Assembly: GCA_041749015.1 (NCBI GenBank)
Contig: JBGTCD010000053.1
Span: forward strand, 1 to 29,692
Direction of reading: 5' to 3'
Source: JBGTCD01 sp041749015
GTDB taxonomy: Bacteria; Bacteroidota; Bacteroidia; Cytophagales; Cyclobacteriaceae
Length of the DNA: 29,692 nucleotides
Part shown: positions 1-8,397 of the stretch, piece by piece
Numbering within the stretch: the stretch's first letter is position 1
How the letters are laid out: the number at the start of each line of letters is the position of its first letter
Notes under the pieces: model-generated
Databases searched by the model: none
Seen by the model: the letters and a program-made list of their open reading frames with translations, nothing else
What the model was told of the DNA's origin: nothing
Position numbers and translations under genes: made by a program

Positions 1-254
1 TTGTGGGCTCTGCCAATGTATTATGGGGGACCTTATCAGACGAGAATAGAGATTTTATTTCAGATTTTAACAATGCCAATATTGCTACCCCCCAAATCCA
101 GGGATTGGGAAGGAATCCCTTCGTTGAGGTGGGGTATGGCCTTGAAAATGTATTAAAATTCTTCAGGTTTGACGTGTTTCACCGGCTTACTTATACCGAC
201 AGGCCGGATGTCAGGAATATTGCTTTTAAAGTGAGTATTCAATTTATTTTATAA
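1..254 (+). CDS. C-terminal end of a DUF5686-type outer-membrane protein (5' truncated)
   Basis: Only the last 83 or so codons lie in the window; the reading frame is open to the left edge, so the GTG at base 3 is probably an internal valine and not a start. The end of the protein has alternating aromatic and hydrophobic residues and finishes on a beta strand with terminal residues IQFIL, as expected of an outer-membrane barrel. The stretch NPFVEVGYGLENVLKF followed by FRLTY-like and DRPD segments resembles the C-terminus of Bacteroidota DUF5686 proteins, which carry an N-terminal carboxypeptidase-like regulatory domain and a C-terminal barrel. That N-terminal part is not visible. The function of the family is not settled; the family call is from remembered sequence pattern. 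Confidence 0.6.
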   Translation, partial: VGSANVLWGTLSDENRDFISDFNNANIATPQIQGLGRNPFVEVGYGLENVLKFFRFDVFHRLTYTDRPDVRNIAFKVSIQFIL

Positions 255-281
255 TTTAAAAATCCTTTTCATATTGCAACC

Positions 282-1259
282 ATGCTTACACACATCCTTT
301 TTGTTGTTGGATTTGTAATTCTCATAAAGGGCGCAGACTATTTGGTAAGCGGCTCAGTCACCATAGCCAAGCATTTCAAAATCTCCGAAATTATCATCGG
401 CCTTACCATTGTTTCTTTTGGCACTTCCCTGCCGGAATTGTTGGTGAATATTACAGCAAGTTTTAAAGGCAACCCTGAGTTGGCCATTGGCAATATTTTT
501 GGAAGTAATATTGCCAATATTTTACTAATTCTTGGGATTAGCGCCCTGGTCAGACCTTTGCCAATTACCCGAAATATTTATTTCTCGGAAATTCCATTTT
601 CTTTGATAGCAACCCTTTTGGTCGGCTTTTTAGCCAATGCAAGTATTTTTGCCGAGCATTCTGCACTTGCCCTAAGCAGATTTGATGGTGCGCTATTGTT
701 GGTGTTTTTTGGTCTGTTCCTGGGTTATATCTATATGGTCCATAAAAGTAATCTGGAATTAGAAGTAGGGGAGGCACCGGTAGAAAGCGAGACACCCGGA
801 AGCTTTTCATGGAAATGGCCACTCCTAAAGATATTTTTAGGACTATTGGGCTTATATTTTGGGGGTGAATGGGTGGTAAAAGGTGCCATCATAGCTGCTG
901 AAAGTCTTGGTTACAGCGAAACTTTTATTGGCCTTACCGTAATTGCAATAGGGACCTCACTCCCGGAATTATTTACCTCCGCAGTAGCAGCATACAAAGG
1001 CAATACTGATATCGCAGTGGGCAATGTGGTCGGATCAAACATTTTTAATCTCCTGTGGATTCTTGGCATCAGTGCTACCATCCGACCACTCCCATTTGAA
1101 GTAGCAAGCAATACCGATATTATGATGATTATCTTTTCCAGTGCCCTATTGATATTTGCCGTAGCCGTAGGTAAAGGCGCCAAAATAGTACGCTGGGAGG
1201 GGGGATTATTCCTTGTAGCCTATATTGCTTACCTGGTTTATTTAGTCCAAAGGGGATAA
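282..1259 (+). CDS. Calcium/sodium antiporter (CaCA superfamily, YrbG-like)
   Basis: This 325-residue membrane protein has the two inverted homologous halves of the Ca2+/cation antiporter superfamily. Each half carries the ion-binding alpha repeat: GTSLPEL followed by a GN-GSN segment (IGNIFGSNIAN) in the first half, and GTSLPEL with VGNVVGSNIFN in the second. The acidic residue in each GTSLPEL is the expected cation ligand. About ten hydrophobic segments are visible, with a short polar loop near residues 155-175 between the halves. The length matches YrbG (about 325 residues). The likely role is Ca2+ or Na+ exchange across the inner membrane. It starts 27 bases after the DUF5686 gene and ends just before a hairpin facing the tRNA. 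The ATG at 282 fits an N-terminal membrane segment directly. Confidence 0.9.
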   Translation: MLTHILFVVGFVILIKGADYLVSGSVTIAKHFKISEIIIGLTIVSFGTSLPELLVNITASFKGNPELAIGNIFGSNIANILLILGISALVRPLPITRNIYFSEIPFSLIATLLVGFLANASIFAEHSALALSRFDGALLLVFFGLFLGYIYMVHKSNLELEVGEAPVESETPGSFSWKWPLLKIFLGLLGLYFGGEWVVKGAIIAAESLGYSETFIGLTVIAIGTSLPELFTSAVAAYKGNTDIAVGNVVGSNIFNLLWILGISATIRPLPFEVASNTDIMMIIFSSALLIFAVAVGKGAKIVRWEGGLFLVAYIAYLVYLVQRG

Positions 1260-1280
1260 AAAAAGCCGGATTACGGCTTT
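1258..1280 (-). terminator. Hairpin terminator downstream of tRNA-Met
   Basis: A 7-base stem, AAAGCCG at 1262-1268 and CGGCTTT at 1274-1280, encloses a 5-base loop. Read on the minus strand, it follows the tRNA 3' end by five bases and runs into seven consecutive T residues, so it fits a rho-independent terminator for the tRNA. On the plus strand it lies directly after the antiporter stop codon and may stop that transcript too, although its T tract there is only three bases. Confidence 0.75.
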
Positions 1281-1285
1281 AAATG

Positions 1286-1359
1286 TAGCGAGAGGGGGAA
1301 TTGAACCCCCGACCTCAGGGTTATGAATCCTGCGCTCTAACCACCTGAGCTACCTCGCC
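1286..1359 (-). tRNA. tRNA-Met (anticodon CAT)
   Basis: The minus strand folds into a full cloverleaf. The acceptor stem pairs GGCGAGG with TCTCGCT, with two G-U pairs. The D arm is GCTC/GAGC. The anticodon loop is TTCATAA, giving CAT. The T arm is GGGGG-TTCAATT-CCCCC. The discriminator is A at 1286 and CCA is not encoded (CAT follows). One A-C mismatch closes the anticodon stem next to the loop. A CAT anticodon could also mark initiator tRNA or tRNA-Ile2; the initiator lacks this strong first acceptor pair, and elongator Met is the most likely reading. A consensus promoter and a terminator flank it. Confidence 0.9.
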
Positions 1360-1391
1360 ATGAATTGATTACTTTGTATAAAATTGTGGCG

Positions 1392-1424
1392 CAAAGGTAA
1401 ATACTCTGATTGGGTTTTACCAAA
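1392..1424 (-). promoter_or_regulatory. Bacteroidota-type promoter for tRNA-Met
   Basis: On the minus strand a -33 element TTTG (1424-1421) is followed after 21 bases by a -7 element TACCTTTG (1399-1392), an exact match to TAnnTTTG. This predicts a transcript start near 1386, about 26 bases before the tRNA 5' end. Orientation, spacing and target all agree with recognition by the primary sigma factor. Confidence 0.75.
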
Positions 1425-1507
1425 GTTTTATTTGTTTAAATTACCACGATTTAGTTGGTTGAAAAAATAATTTGGTCTATATTAAAACCCGTTAATGATC
1501 TGCATTT

Positions 1508-1903
1508 ATGCCGAAAGAGTTATTTGTAACCGATTTTGAGATCAACGCATCCAAAAAGATGCTTTATCCTTATATACATTCGGCAAGCGGCCTTGCTCAA
1601 TGGTTCTGCGACGATGTGAAAGTGGATGAGGACAAGGTCTATAATTTTATTTGGGATGGGGAAGACCATAAGGCTAAAATGATTTCGTCCAGGACCAATC
1701 ATTATGTGAAGTTTGAGTTCATCCCGGAAACTGAGGCAGATCAGGAGGATCCTTCCTATTTTGAGATCAGGCTTGAAATGAATGAGCTTACTCAGACTGT
1801 TTTTATTAAGATTATAGATTACTCCGAATTTGAAGATGCCGGGGAGTTACAAGACCTCTGGGAAAGTCTGGTTCATAATTTAAAGGAAATCGTCGGAGGC
1901 TAA
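1508..1903 (+). CDS. START-like domain protein (SRPBCC fold)
   Basis: This 131-residue soluble protein has no signal peptide. Its start resembles a conserved Bacteroidota family of small START-like proteins (Pfam START_2): a beta strand with an acidic tail, then a helix with YPYIHSASGLAQWF, where W-F precedes a short acidic loop, then strands YNFIWDGEDHKAKMI and NHYVKFEFI. This is the SRPBCC helix-grip layout, with a long C-terminal helix (LQDLWESLVHNLKEIVG) forming one wall of the cavity. Such folds bind hydrophobic ligands, but no ligand is known for this family, so no function is assigned. The ATG at 1508 is the only sensible start. A weak AT-only inverted repeat at 1902-1920 follows the stop codon. 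Confidence 0.75.
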   Translation: MPKELFVTDFEINASKKMLYPYIHSASGLAQWFCDDVKVDEDKVYNFIWDGEDHKAKMISSRTNHYVKFEFIPETEADQEDPSYFEIRLEMNELTQTVFIKIIDYSEFEDAGELQDLWESLVHNLKEIVGG

Positions 1904-2017
1904 TTATTGGCTTAATAATTGCTATTTTTGCTCCATAGTTTACAGGAGACCTTTACCCATTAAATTTTTCTAAGTATTACTAGTTTGAGCTGGAAGGGTG
2001 CATCCAGAGTTCGTTTC

Positions 2018-3799
2018 ATGAAAAAAATTGATAAACTTATCCTTTCCTCCTTTTTAGGGCCATTTATAATTACTTTTTTGGTGGTGGTCTTTATCCTGCT
2101 TATGCAGCACATGCTTAAGTATTTTGATGACATCGTAGGCAAGGGCCTGGATTGGGATGTCATCGGTTCTCTTTTATTTTATTTTGCCATTTTTATGACC
2201 CCGGTTGCCATGCCACTGGCAGTCCTGTTGTCGTCCTTGATGACTTATGGTAACCTGGGGGAGCATTTTGAACTGACAGCCATTAAAGCCTCCGGCATTT
2301 CCCTGGTCCGGACCTTGATGCCTATTTCAGTATTTGTTTTGCTTCTGACAGTGCTTGCCTTTTATTCCAACAACCATTTTGTGCCTAAAGCAGCTTTGGA
2401 AGCCTACAGCTTAATGTGGGACATCAAACAAAAAAAACCGGCGCTTGACCTTAAAGAAGGCGCCTTTTACGATGGCATCCCTGACTTCAGTATTAAGATC
2501 AACAAAAAGTATCCTGATGGAGAAACCATTAAGGATGTCATTATTTATGATCATAGAAAGAAGGATGGCAACAAAGAGATCATCCTCGCAGATTCTGGAA
2601 GGATGTCCATGCTGATGGGCGACCGGTACCTGATGCTGGAGCTGTATGAGGGTAATAACTATACTGAAGGGGCTTCCTATTCAACTGATGTTACCGGGAA
2701 AATGGGCAAGCCGGAATCGCTTTCAAGAACCCGTTTTCACAAAAGCAAAATGGTGTTGGATTTGTCTTCATTTGATTTGGGCAGCACCGATAAGGAATTG
2801 TTCAGAGGCAATAGGATCATGCGGAATCTTAGACAGCTTGATGTCGATGTGGACTCTATCGAAATGGAGCGCTCAAAAGTACGGTATGAATCCTATTATA
2901 ACCACCGTAATTACTTCGGGAATTTTCTGCGGGATTCATTACCCGTTCCGGCCTCATTGGCTGGCTATCATGACCACCGGCAGGAGCTCATAAGGGAGGC
3001 AAGGCAAATAGAAAAACTTAAGAGGGATAGTATAGAAAACCGGTATAAATCAAAAGCCACGAGAGAGAAGGGAAGTAAGCAGGAAATCCTGGCTGAAAAA
3101 TCTGATGATTTAGAAATGCCAAAATTGGCCCTTGAGGAGACAAAGAAAATACCCAAATCAAAACCTGACAGCCTTGAGCCTGAAATAATTTCAAAAAAGG
3201 AAGTGAAACCTCGAGAAAAAACAAGCCAGTCCAATTTGAAAATTAAAGAGAGAAATTTAGCTCAGAATCTTAAACGGGCCGAATCTGATAGTAGTGCATA
3301 TCAAAAGTTTGTGGAAGATTATCAAAGCACTGAAAAGCACCTGAGTGTAGCACTTACAGGTGCTCGGCAGAACAAAGCCAAGATAGATAATAACATTAGT
3401 TCACAATTGCGGTGGATCGAACAAAGGAATACCTTCGCAATCCAATGGCATAAGATATTGTCCAATTCAGCCGCATGCATCGTGATGTTTCTCATTGGGG
3501 CACCGCTTGGCGCTATTATTAAAAGAGGTGGTTTAGGTGTTCCTGTGCTATTTTCAATATTTTTCTTTATCATTTTTTATGTGATTAATATACTAGGTGA
3601 AAAGTGGGCCAAGCAGGATATGGTAGATCCCTGGCTTGGGGTTTGGGCTGCCAATTTTGTGTTGTTGCCCATTGGGTTATTATTTTTAAAGCAGGCTCGA
3701 AACGATAGTCGCCTTTTTGACGTAGATATGTATCTGGTATGGTGGGACCGGTTAAAAAACTGGTATAATAAAAGATTTCCGCCTAAATTAATTAATTAG
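2018..3799 (+). CDS. LptF/LptG family permease with a long charged insertion
   Basis: This is a membrane subunit of the lipopolysaccharide-export ABC transporter (YjgP/YjgQ family), which extracts LPS from the inner membrane and passes it to the periplasmic bridge. The start is placed at ATG 2018, where MKKIDKLILSSFLGPF matches the usual family N-terminus; an upstream TTG at 1985 adds 11 unlikely residues. Three hydrophobic segments fill residues 10-115. A periplasmic beta-rich domain follows to about residue 260, and three membrane segments sit near residues 478-580 (GAPLGAIIKRGGLGVPV is typical). Between these lies a Lys/Glu-rich stretch, about residues 320-440, that is much longer than in E. 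coli LptF/G (about 360 residues in total). LptF and LptG cannot be told apart here, so no symbol is given. Confidence 0.88.
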   Translation: MKKIDKLILSSFLGPFIITFLVVVFILLMQHMLKYFDDIVGKGLDWDVIGSLLFYFAIFMTPVAMPLAVLLSSLMTYGNLGEHFELTAIKASGISLVRTLMPISVFVLLLTVLAFYSNNHFVPKAALEAYSLMWDIKQKKPALDLKEGAFYDGIPDFSIKINKKYPDGETIKDVIIYDHRKKDGNKEIILADSGRMSMLMGDRYLMLELYEGNNYTEGASYSTDVTGKMGKPESLSRTRFHKSKMVLDLSSFDLGSTDKELFRGNRIMRNLRQLDVDVDSIEMERSKVRYESYYNHRNYFGNFLRDSLPVPASLAGYHDHRQELIREARQIEKLKRDSIENRYKSKATREKGSKQEILAEKSDDLEMPKLALEETKKIPKSKPDSLEPEIISKKEVKPREKTSQSNLKIKERNLAQNLKRAESDSSAYQKFVEDYQSTEKHLSVALTGARQNKAKIDNNISSQLRWIEQRNTFAIQWHKILSNSAACIVMFLIGAPLGAIIKRGGLGVPVLFSIFFFIIFYVINILGEKWAKQDMVDPWLGVWAANFVLLPIGLLFLKQARNDSRLFDVDMYLVWWDRLKNWYNKRFPPKLIN

Positions 3800-3806
3800 A
3801 TATTTG

Positions 3807-3839
3807 GTTGGGTTAAATTAAGACTTTTGCATAACTTTG
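3807..3839 (+). promoter_or_regulatory. Bacteroidota-type promoter for rpsO
   Basis: A -33 element GTTG (3807-3810, one base off TTTG) is separated by 21 bases from a -7 element TAACTTTG (3832-3839), an exact match to TAnnTTTG. The predicted start near 3846 gives a 5' leader of about 30 bases before the rpsO ATG. Confidence 0.6.
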
Positions 3840-3875
3840 CGTTTTAGTTTTCAAACCAGAATTTTTTAACGCAGA

Positions 3876-4151
3876 ATGTATTTAAGTACCGAAACCAAAA
3901 AGGAGATATTTAAAAAGCACGGTATTGCCAAAAAGGTAGAAGATACCGGTTCTCCAGAGGCTCAAATCGCGCTTTTTACTACCAGGATCAATCATCTGAC
4001 CGAACACCTTAAGAAAAATAAAAAAGATTTTTCTACGCAGCAGGGGTTGCTCAAATTGGTAGGGAAAAGAAGGAAGTTGTTAAATTTTCTTCAGGAAATT
4101 GATATTGAAAGATACCGCTCAATTATTGCGGAGCTGAAAATCAGAAAATAA
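3876..4151 (+). CDS. rpsO: 30S ribosomal protein S15
   Basis: S15 is a primary 16S rRNA-binding protein of the small-subunit platform. The 91 residues match the usual length of 88-91. The family signature is clear: DTGSPEAQIALFTTRINHLTEHLKKNKKDF followed by a G-L-LVGKRRKLLNFL helix, read here as LLKLVGKRRKLLNFLQ. The gene has its own upstream promoter and a hairpin terminator right behind it. It precedes pnp, the arrangement found in many bacteria, but here the terminator lies between them, so much of the transcription may stop before pnp. Confidence 0.97.
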   Translation: MYLSTETKKEIFKKHGIAKKVEDTGSPEAQIALFTTRINHLTEHLKKNKKDFSTQQGLLKLVGKRRKLLNFLQEIDIERYRSIIAELKIRK

Positions 4152-4155
4152 CATA

Positions 4156-4187
4156 AAAAGGGAATTCAATCAAATGGGTTCCCTTTT
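4156..4187 (+). terminator. Hairpin terminator after rpsO
   Basis: A perfect 9-base stem, AAAAGGGAA at 4156-4164 and TTCCCTTTT at 4179-4187, has a 14-base loop and its own T run. It begins five bases after the rpsO stop codon and lies 89 bases before pnp, so it may attenuate read-through into pnp. Confidence 0.75.
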
Positions 4188-4275
4188 ATGGTTTAAAAAT
4201 TGTCCCCATTGTTGTGTTGCCGCTGTTAATTCTTACCGCTTGCTGCCGTAGTGTAGAAAAATTGAAAAAATTATT

Positions 4276-6408
4276 ATGTCGATGAATGTTGTAAAAAAAA
4301 CTATTGCCCTTTCTGATGGAAGGGAAATTTCTATTGAAACCGGAAAATTAGCCAAACAAAGTGACGGAGCCGTAGTAGTGAGAATGGGTAATACCATGCT
4401 TCTGGCTACCGTTGTATCTTCTAAAGAACCCAGAGAAAATGTAGATTTTCTCCCATTGTCAGTAGATTATCAGGAAAGATTTGCCTCAGCAGGAAAAATC
4501 CCGGGTGGATTTCTCAAAAGAGAAGGGCGCCTTTCAGATTATGAAATTTTAATTAGTCGTTTGGTAGACAGGGCCCTTAGGCCGATGTTTCCCAACCATT
4601 ATTATGCAGAAACTCAGGTTAATATTTGGCTGATCTCGGCTGACGATGATGGACTCCCTGATTCATTAGCCGCTTTAGCAGCATCTTCCGCCTTAGCAGT
4701 TTCAGATATACCTTTTCACGGCCCTATCTCTGAGGTGCGTGTAGCAAGGGTAGAAGGCAATTTTATCATCAATCCTTCAAAAAGCCAGAAAGAAATAGCT
4801 GACCTTGACCTTATAGTAGCAGCATCAGAGGAGAACATCCTAATGGTAGAAGGGGAAATGAATGAAGTTTCCGAAGAAGAAATGCTGGAAGCACTCAAAA
4901 TAGCCCACGATGCTATAAAAGATCAGTGCAAGGTGCAAAAAGAACTGGAAGCGGCTGTTGGAAAAACTGAAAAACGGGTATTCAGTCATTTTGAAGATGA
5001 CGAGACCTTGAAAAAGGAGCTTTTTGACAAGTATTATGGTCCTATGTTTGATGTGGCCAAGAAGCAAATTGCTGACAAAGACCTGCGCTCGCAGAGTTTT
5101 AAAGAAATATACCAATCCTACGTTGATGGCCTTCCTGAAGAGCATGAAATAGACCTCAAACTGGCCAAAATGTATTTTCATGACATCCAGAAAAAGGCTA
5201 GTAGAAACCTTGTACTGGAAACTAATTCTAGACTTGATGGCAGGAAACTTGATGAGATCAGACCAATTTGGTCTGAGATTGATTTTTTGCCTTCTACTCA
5301 TGGTTCTGCATTATTCACCAGAGGAGAAACACAGACTCTGGTAACCGTTACTCTGGGCACAAAGATGGATGAGCAGATGGTCGATGGTGCTATGTATTCC
5401 GGCTATAATAAATTGATGCTCCATTATAACTTCCCTGGCTTTTCAACTGGTGAGGTGAAAATCAACAGAGGCCCCGGAAGAAGAGAGGTAGGTCACGGTA
5501 ACCTGGCTTTAAGAGCATTAAGGCCTGTGGTCCCCCCAAAAGAAGATAATCCCTACACCATAAGAATTGTTTCGGATGTACTGGAGTCTAACGGTTCTTC
5601 ATCTATGGCTACAGTTTGTGGTGGCTCACTGGCTCTGATGGATGCTGGTCTCCCTGTGAGGGCTGCCGTGTCTGGTATTGCCATGGGCATGATTTCCGAT
5701 CCTGAAACTGGCAAATATGCGGTACTTTCAGATATCCTTGGGGACGAAGACCATCTGGGAGATATGGACTTTAAAGTTACCGGCACAGCCAAAGGCCTTA
5801 CCGCATGTCAAATGGATATTAAAGTTGACGGCCTTTCATATGAAGTGCTTCAAAAAGCCATGGAACAGGCTAAAAATGGTAGACTACACATTTTAAATGA
5901 AATGAGTAAGACCATGTCTGAGCCAAGACCTGATCTTAAGCCTAATGCACCAAGGTCTCACGTACTGACCATTGAAAAAGAAATGATTGGTGCGGTAATC
6001 GGACCTGGTGGCAAGATTATTCAGGAAATTCAAAATGAAACTGGTGCTACCGTGGTCATTGAAGAGCTCAATGGCAAGGGAGTAGTGAGTGTATTTGCCG
6101 TAGATAAATCAGCTATGGAAAATGCACTGGGAAGAATTAGAAATATAGTGGCCACCCCTGAAGTGGGTGAGGTCTATGACGGCAAAGTAAAATCAATTAT
6201 GCCATTTGGTGCCTTCATCGAGTTTATGCCGGGCAAAGACGGGTTATTACATATCTCTGAAATCAAATGGGAGCGTGTAGAATCTATGGATGGCGTAATG
6301 GAAGTGGGAGAAGAGGTTAAGGTGAAGCTGGTAGAGGTAGACAAAAGGACCGGTAAATTCAGACTTTCTAGAAAAGTATTGCTACCAAAACCTGAAAGGG
6401 AAAATTAA
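4276..6408 (+). CDS. pnp: Polyribonucleotide nucleotidyltransferase (PNPase)
   Basis: PNPase is the phosphorolytic 3'-to-5' exoribonuclease of the RNA degradosome; it also adds 3' tails. The 710 residues show the full layout: a first RNase PH domain (residues about 15-145; DFLPLSVDYQERF and FLKREGR), an all-helical linker, a second RNase PH domain (about 310-540; FTRGETQTLVTVTLGT and GPGRREVGHGNLALRAL), a KH domain with GPGGKIIQEI from residue 576, and a C-terminal S1 domain (about 630-700; GEVYDGKVKSIMPFGAFIEF). The catalytic second PH domain looks intact. The ATG at 4276 is followed by another two codons later; either could start the protein. No clear ribosome binding site is seen, as is usual in Bacteroidota. 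Confidence 0.97.
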   Translation: MSMNVVKKTIALSDGREISIETGKLAKQSDGAVVVRMGNTMLLATVVSSKEPRENVDFLPLSVDYQERFASAGKIPGGFLKREGRLSDYEILISRLVDRALRPMFPNHYYAETQVNIWLISADDDGLPDSLAALAASSALAVSDIPFHGPISEVRVARVEGNFIINPSKSQKEIADLDLIVAASEENILMVEGEMNEVSEEEMLEALKIAHDAIKDQCKVQKELEAAVGKTEKRVFSHFEDDETLKKELFDKYYGPMFDVAKKQIADKDLRSQSFKEIYQSYVDGLPEEHEIDLKLAKMYFHDIQKKASRNLVLETNSRLDGRKLDEIRPIWSEIDFLPSTHGSALFTRGETQTLVTVTLGTKMDEQMVDGAMYSGYNKLMLHYNFPGFSTGEVKINRGPGRREVGHGNLALRALRPVVPPKEDNPYTIRIVSDVLESNGSSSMATVCGGSLALMDAGLPVRAAVSGIAMGMISDPETGKYAVLSDILGDEDHLGDMDFKVTGTAKGLTACQMDIKVDGLSYEVLQKAMEQAKNGRLHILNEMSKTMSEPRPDLKPNAPRSHVLTIEKEMIGAVIGPGGKIIQEIQNETGATVVIEELNGKGVVSVFAVDKSAMENALGRIRNIVATPEVGEVYDGKVKSIMPFGAFIEFMPGKDGLLHISEIKWERVESMDGVMEVGEEVKVKLVEVDKRTGKFRLSRKVLLPKPEREN

Positions 6409-6495
6409 TTCCGAAAAATTCTTTTTAGGAACTTATTTTCGCATATTCACTGTTTACAATTGTATTTCTTAAACATCACAAACAAATTATACTGA

Positions 6496-7359
6496 ATGAG
6501 ACAACTCAAGATCAGTAAGCAGATCACCAACAGAGAGAGTCAATCTCTGGACAAATACCTTCAGGAAATTGGAAAGGTGGACCTTCTTACCCCGGATGAA
6601 GAAGTTGATTTAGCCAAAAGGATTAGGGAAGGAGATCAATTAGCTTTGGAAAAATTAACCAAGGCTAATCTAAGATTTGTGGTTTCTGTTGCAAAACAGT
6701 ACCAGAATCAAGGACTGTCATTAGGAGACCTCATCAATGAGGGTAATCTGGGTCTTATCAAGGCAGCCCAACGTTTTGATGAAACCAGAGGATTTAAATT
6801 TATTTCTTATGCTGTATGGTGGATCAGACAATCCATTTTGCAGGCACTTGCTGAGCAATCCAGAATTGTGCGTCTTCCCCTTAACCGGGTAGGGTCCCTG
6901 AATAAAATCAGTAAAACCTTTTCAGAATTAGAACAGCGTTTCGAAAGAGAGCCTTCCCCTGATGAGCTTGCTGAGGTCCTTGAAGTGACTACTGCAGAAG
7001 TGGTAGATACTATGAAGATATCAGGGCGCCATGTATCCATGGACGCGCCTTTTGTTCAAGGTGAGGAAAATTCCCTCCTTGATGTACTGGAGAATGATCT
7101 CGAAGATACCCCTGATTCGGAGTTGATGAATGACTCTCTCAGAAGGGAGGTCCAACGGGCCTTATCTACCCTTACCCAACGGGAAGCTGATGTGATTTCG
7201 CTCTATTTTGGTCTTAATGGTGAGCATTCGATGACTTTGGAGGAAATTGGAGAAAAATTTAATCTTACAAGGGAGCGGGTGCGCCAGATAAAAGAAAAAG
7301 CTATCAGGAGATTGCGACATACCTCCAGAAGCAAAGCTTTGAAGCCTTATTTAGGTTAA
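6496..7359 (+). CDS. rpoD: Primary RNA polymerase sigma factor (sigma-70 family, Bacteroidota short form)
   Basis: This 287-residue protein directs RNA polymerase to housekeeping promoters. It lacks region 1.1 and begins with a short tail leading into region 1.2 (LDKYLQEIGKVDLLTPDEE), as is typical of the Bacteroidota primary sigma factor. Region 2 is complete (LRFVVSVAKQY, DLINEGNLGLIKAAQRFD, FKFISYAVWWIRQSI), region 3 follows, and region 4.2 ends with MTLEEIGEKFNLTRERVRQI, the helix-turn-helix for the -33 element. The promoters seen in this window (TTTG-N19-21-TAnnTTTG) are of the type this factor reads. The ATG at 6496 gives the usual N-terminus MRQLKISKQIT. A hairpin terminator follows. 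Confidence 0.95.
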   Translation: MRQLKISKQITNRESQSLDKYLQEIGKVDLLTPDEEVDLAKRIREGDQLALEKLTKANLRFVVSVAKQYQNQGLSLGDLINEGNLGLIKAAQRFDETRGFKFISYAVWWIRQSILQALAEQSRIVRLPLNRVGSLNKISKTFSELEQRFEREPSPDELAEVLEVTTAEVVDTMKISGRHVSMDAPFVQGEENSLLDVLENDLEDTPDSELMNDSLRREVQRALSTLTQREADVISLYFGLNGEHSMTLEEIGEKFNLTRERVRQIKEKAIRRLRHTSRSKALKPYLG

Positions 7360-7380
7360 AATTTTTAAATATTGTATTTT

Positions 7381-7412
7381 AAGGGTCTCTATTAATTTAG
7401 CAGACCCTTTTT
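7381..7412 (+). terminator. Hairpin terminator after the sigma factor gene
   Basis: An 8-base stem, AAGGGTCT at 7381-7388 and AGACCCTT at 7402-7409, has a 13-base loop and ends in a run of five T residues (7408-7412). It lies 21 bases after the sigma factor stop codon and 24 bases before trxB, so it separates the two transcription units. Confidence 0.8.
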
Positions 7413-7435
7413 ATTGACTAATCTTATAAGATATC

Positions 7436-8389
7436 ATGACGGAAGAAAAAGTAAAAGTTTTGATTATCGGTTCAGGACCAGCAGGGTATACCGCAGCCAT
7501 TTATGCAGCCAGGGCAGGCCTGAAGCCAGTATTATACACTGGGGGTCAGCCTGGTGGGCAGCTTACCATCACCAATGATGTAGAAAACTACCCAGGCTAC
7601 CCAAAGGGCATTAACGGTCCCCAGATGATGATAGATTTTCAGGAGCAGGCCTCAAGGTTTGGGACTGATATCAGATATGGTATGGTCACTTCAGTAGACT
7701 TTTCCGGGTATCCGCATAAAGCAATGATCGATGATGGTAAAGGCCAAATAATTGCAGAATCAGTGATTATCGCCACAGGAGCCAGTGCAAAATATTTGGG
7801 CATTCCATCTGAGGAAAAGTTTGCTAACAAAGGGGTTTCAGCTTGTGCCGTTTGCGATGGTTTTTTCTATAAGGGATTGGATGTGGCTGTAGTAGGGGGC
7901 GGTGACTCAGCCTGTGAGGAGGCGACATATCTTGCCAATCTTTGTCCTAAGGTGTACTTGATAGTCAGAAAGGACGAACTCAGGGCTTCGGTGATCATGC
8001 AAAACAGGGTTTTTAAGACCCCCAACATTGAAATACTTTGGAATACTGAGACCGATGAGATTTTAGGAAATGAAGAAGTAGAAGCTGTACGGGTGGTCAA
8101 TAATAAAACTGGAGAAAAGAAGGAAATCCCGATAAAAGGATTTTTCCTTGCCATAGGTCATACTCCAAACACTGCTATTTTTAAAGATTACCTGGATTTG
8201 GACCCAACCGGATATATTATTGTTAAGCCCGGTTCTACCAAAACAAATGCGGAAGGGGTATTTGCCACTGGTGATGCTGCCGATAAAGTTTACCGCCAGG
8301 CAGTGACTGCTGCCGGAACCGGTTGCATGGGTGCGTTGGATGCAGAAAAATTCCTTGCCGCCAAAGAATTTGAAACAGCCACGGCCTAA
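7436..8389 (+). CDS. trxB: Thioredoxin-disulfide reductase
   Basis: This FAD-dependent enzyme uses NADPH to reduce thioredoxin in the cytoplasm. The 317 residues hold the N-terminal FAD motif GSGPAG (residues 12-17), the redox pair C137-A-V-C140 followed by D, the NADPH-binding motif VVGGGDSA near residue 153, and the C-terminal FAD motif FATGDAAD. Length and order match the low-molecular-weight bacterial enzyme. It is followed after eight bases by bshB1, so the two are probably co-transcribed as a thiol-redox unit. A thioredoxin-like gene lies 1.5 kb downstream in a separate unit. Because bacillithiol is likely made here, reduction of bacilliredoxin or bacillithiol disulfide by a TrxB-like flavoenzyme is possible, but the CAVCDG centre points to true TrxB. 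Confidence 0.95.
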   Translation: MTEEKVKVLIIGSGPAGYTAAIYAARAGLKPVLYTGGQPGGQLTITNDVENYPGYPKGINGPQMMIDFQEQASRFGTDIRYGMVTSVDFSGYPHKAMIDDGKGQIIAESVIIATGASAKYLGIPSEEKFANKGVSACAVCDGFFYKGLDVAVVGGGDSACEEATYLANLCPKVYLIVRKDELRASVIMQNRVFKTPNIEILWNTETDEILGNEEVEAVRVVNNKTGEKKEIPIKGFFLAIGHTPNTAIFKDYLDLDPTGYIIVKPGSTKTNAEGVFATGDAADKVYRQAVTAAGTGCMGALDAEKFLAAKEFETATA

Positions 8390-8397
8390 AAAAACCA

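Noticed and set aside
1902..1920. Terminator after the START-like gene
   Set aside because: The inverted repeat AATTATT/AATAATT is AT-only and is not followed directly by a T run; too weak to list.
4840..5301. A minus-strand frame of 153 codons inside pnp
   Set aside because: It lies wholly antisense to conserved PNPase codons and has no recognisable domain.
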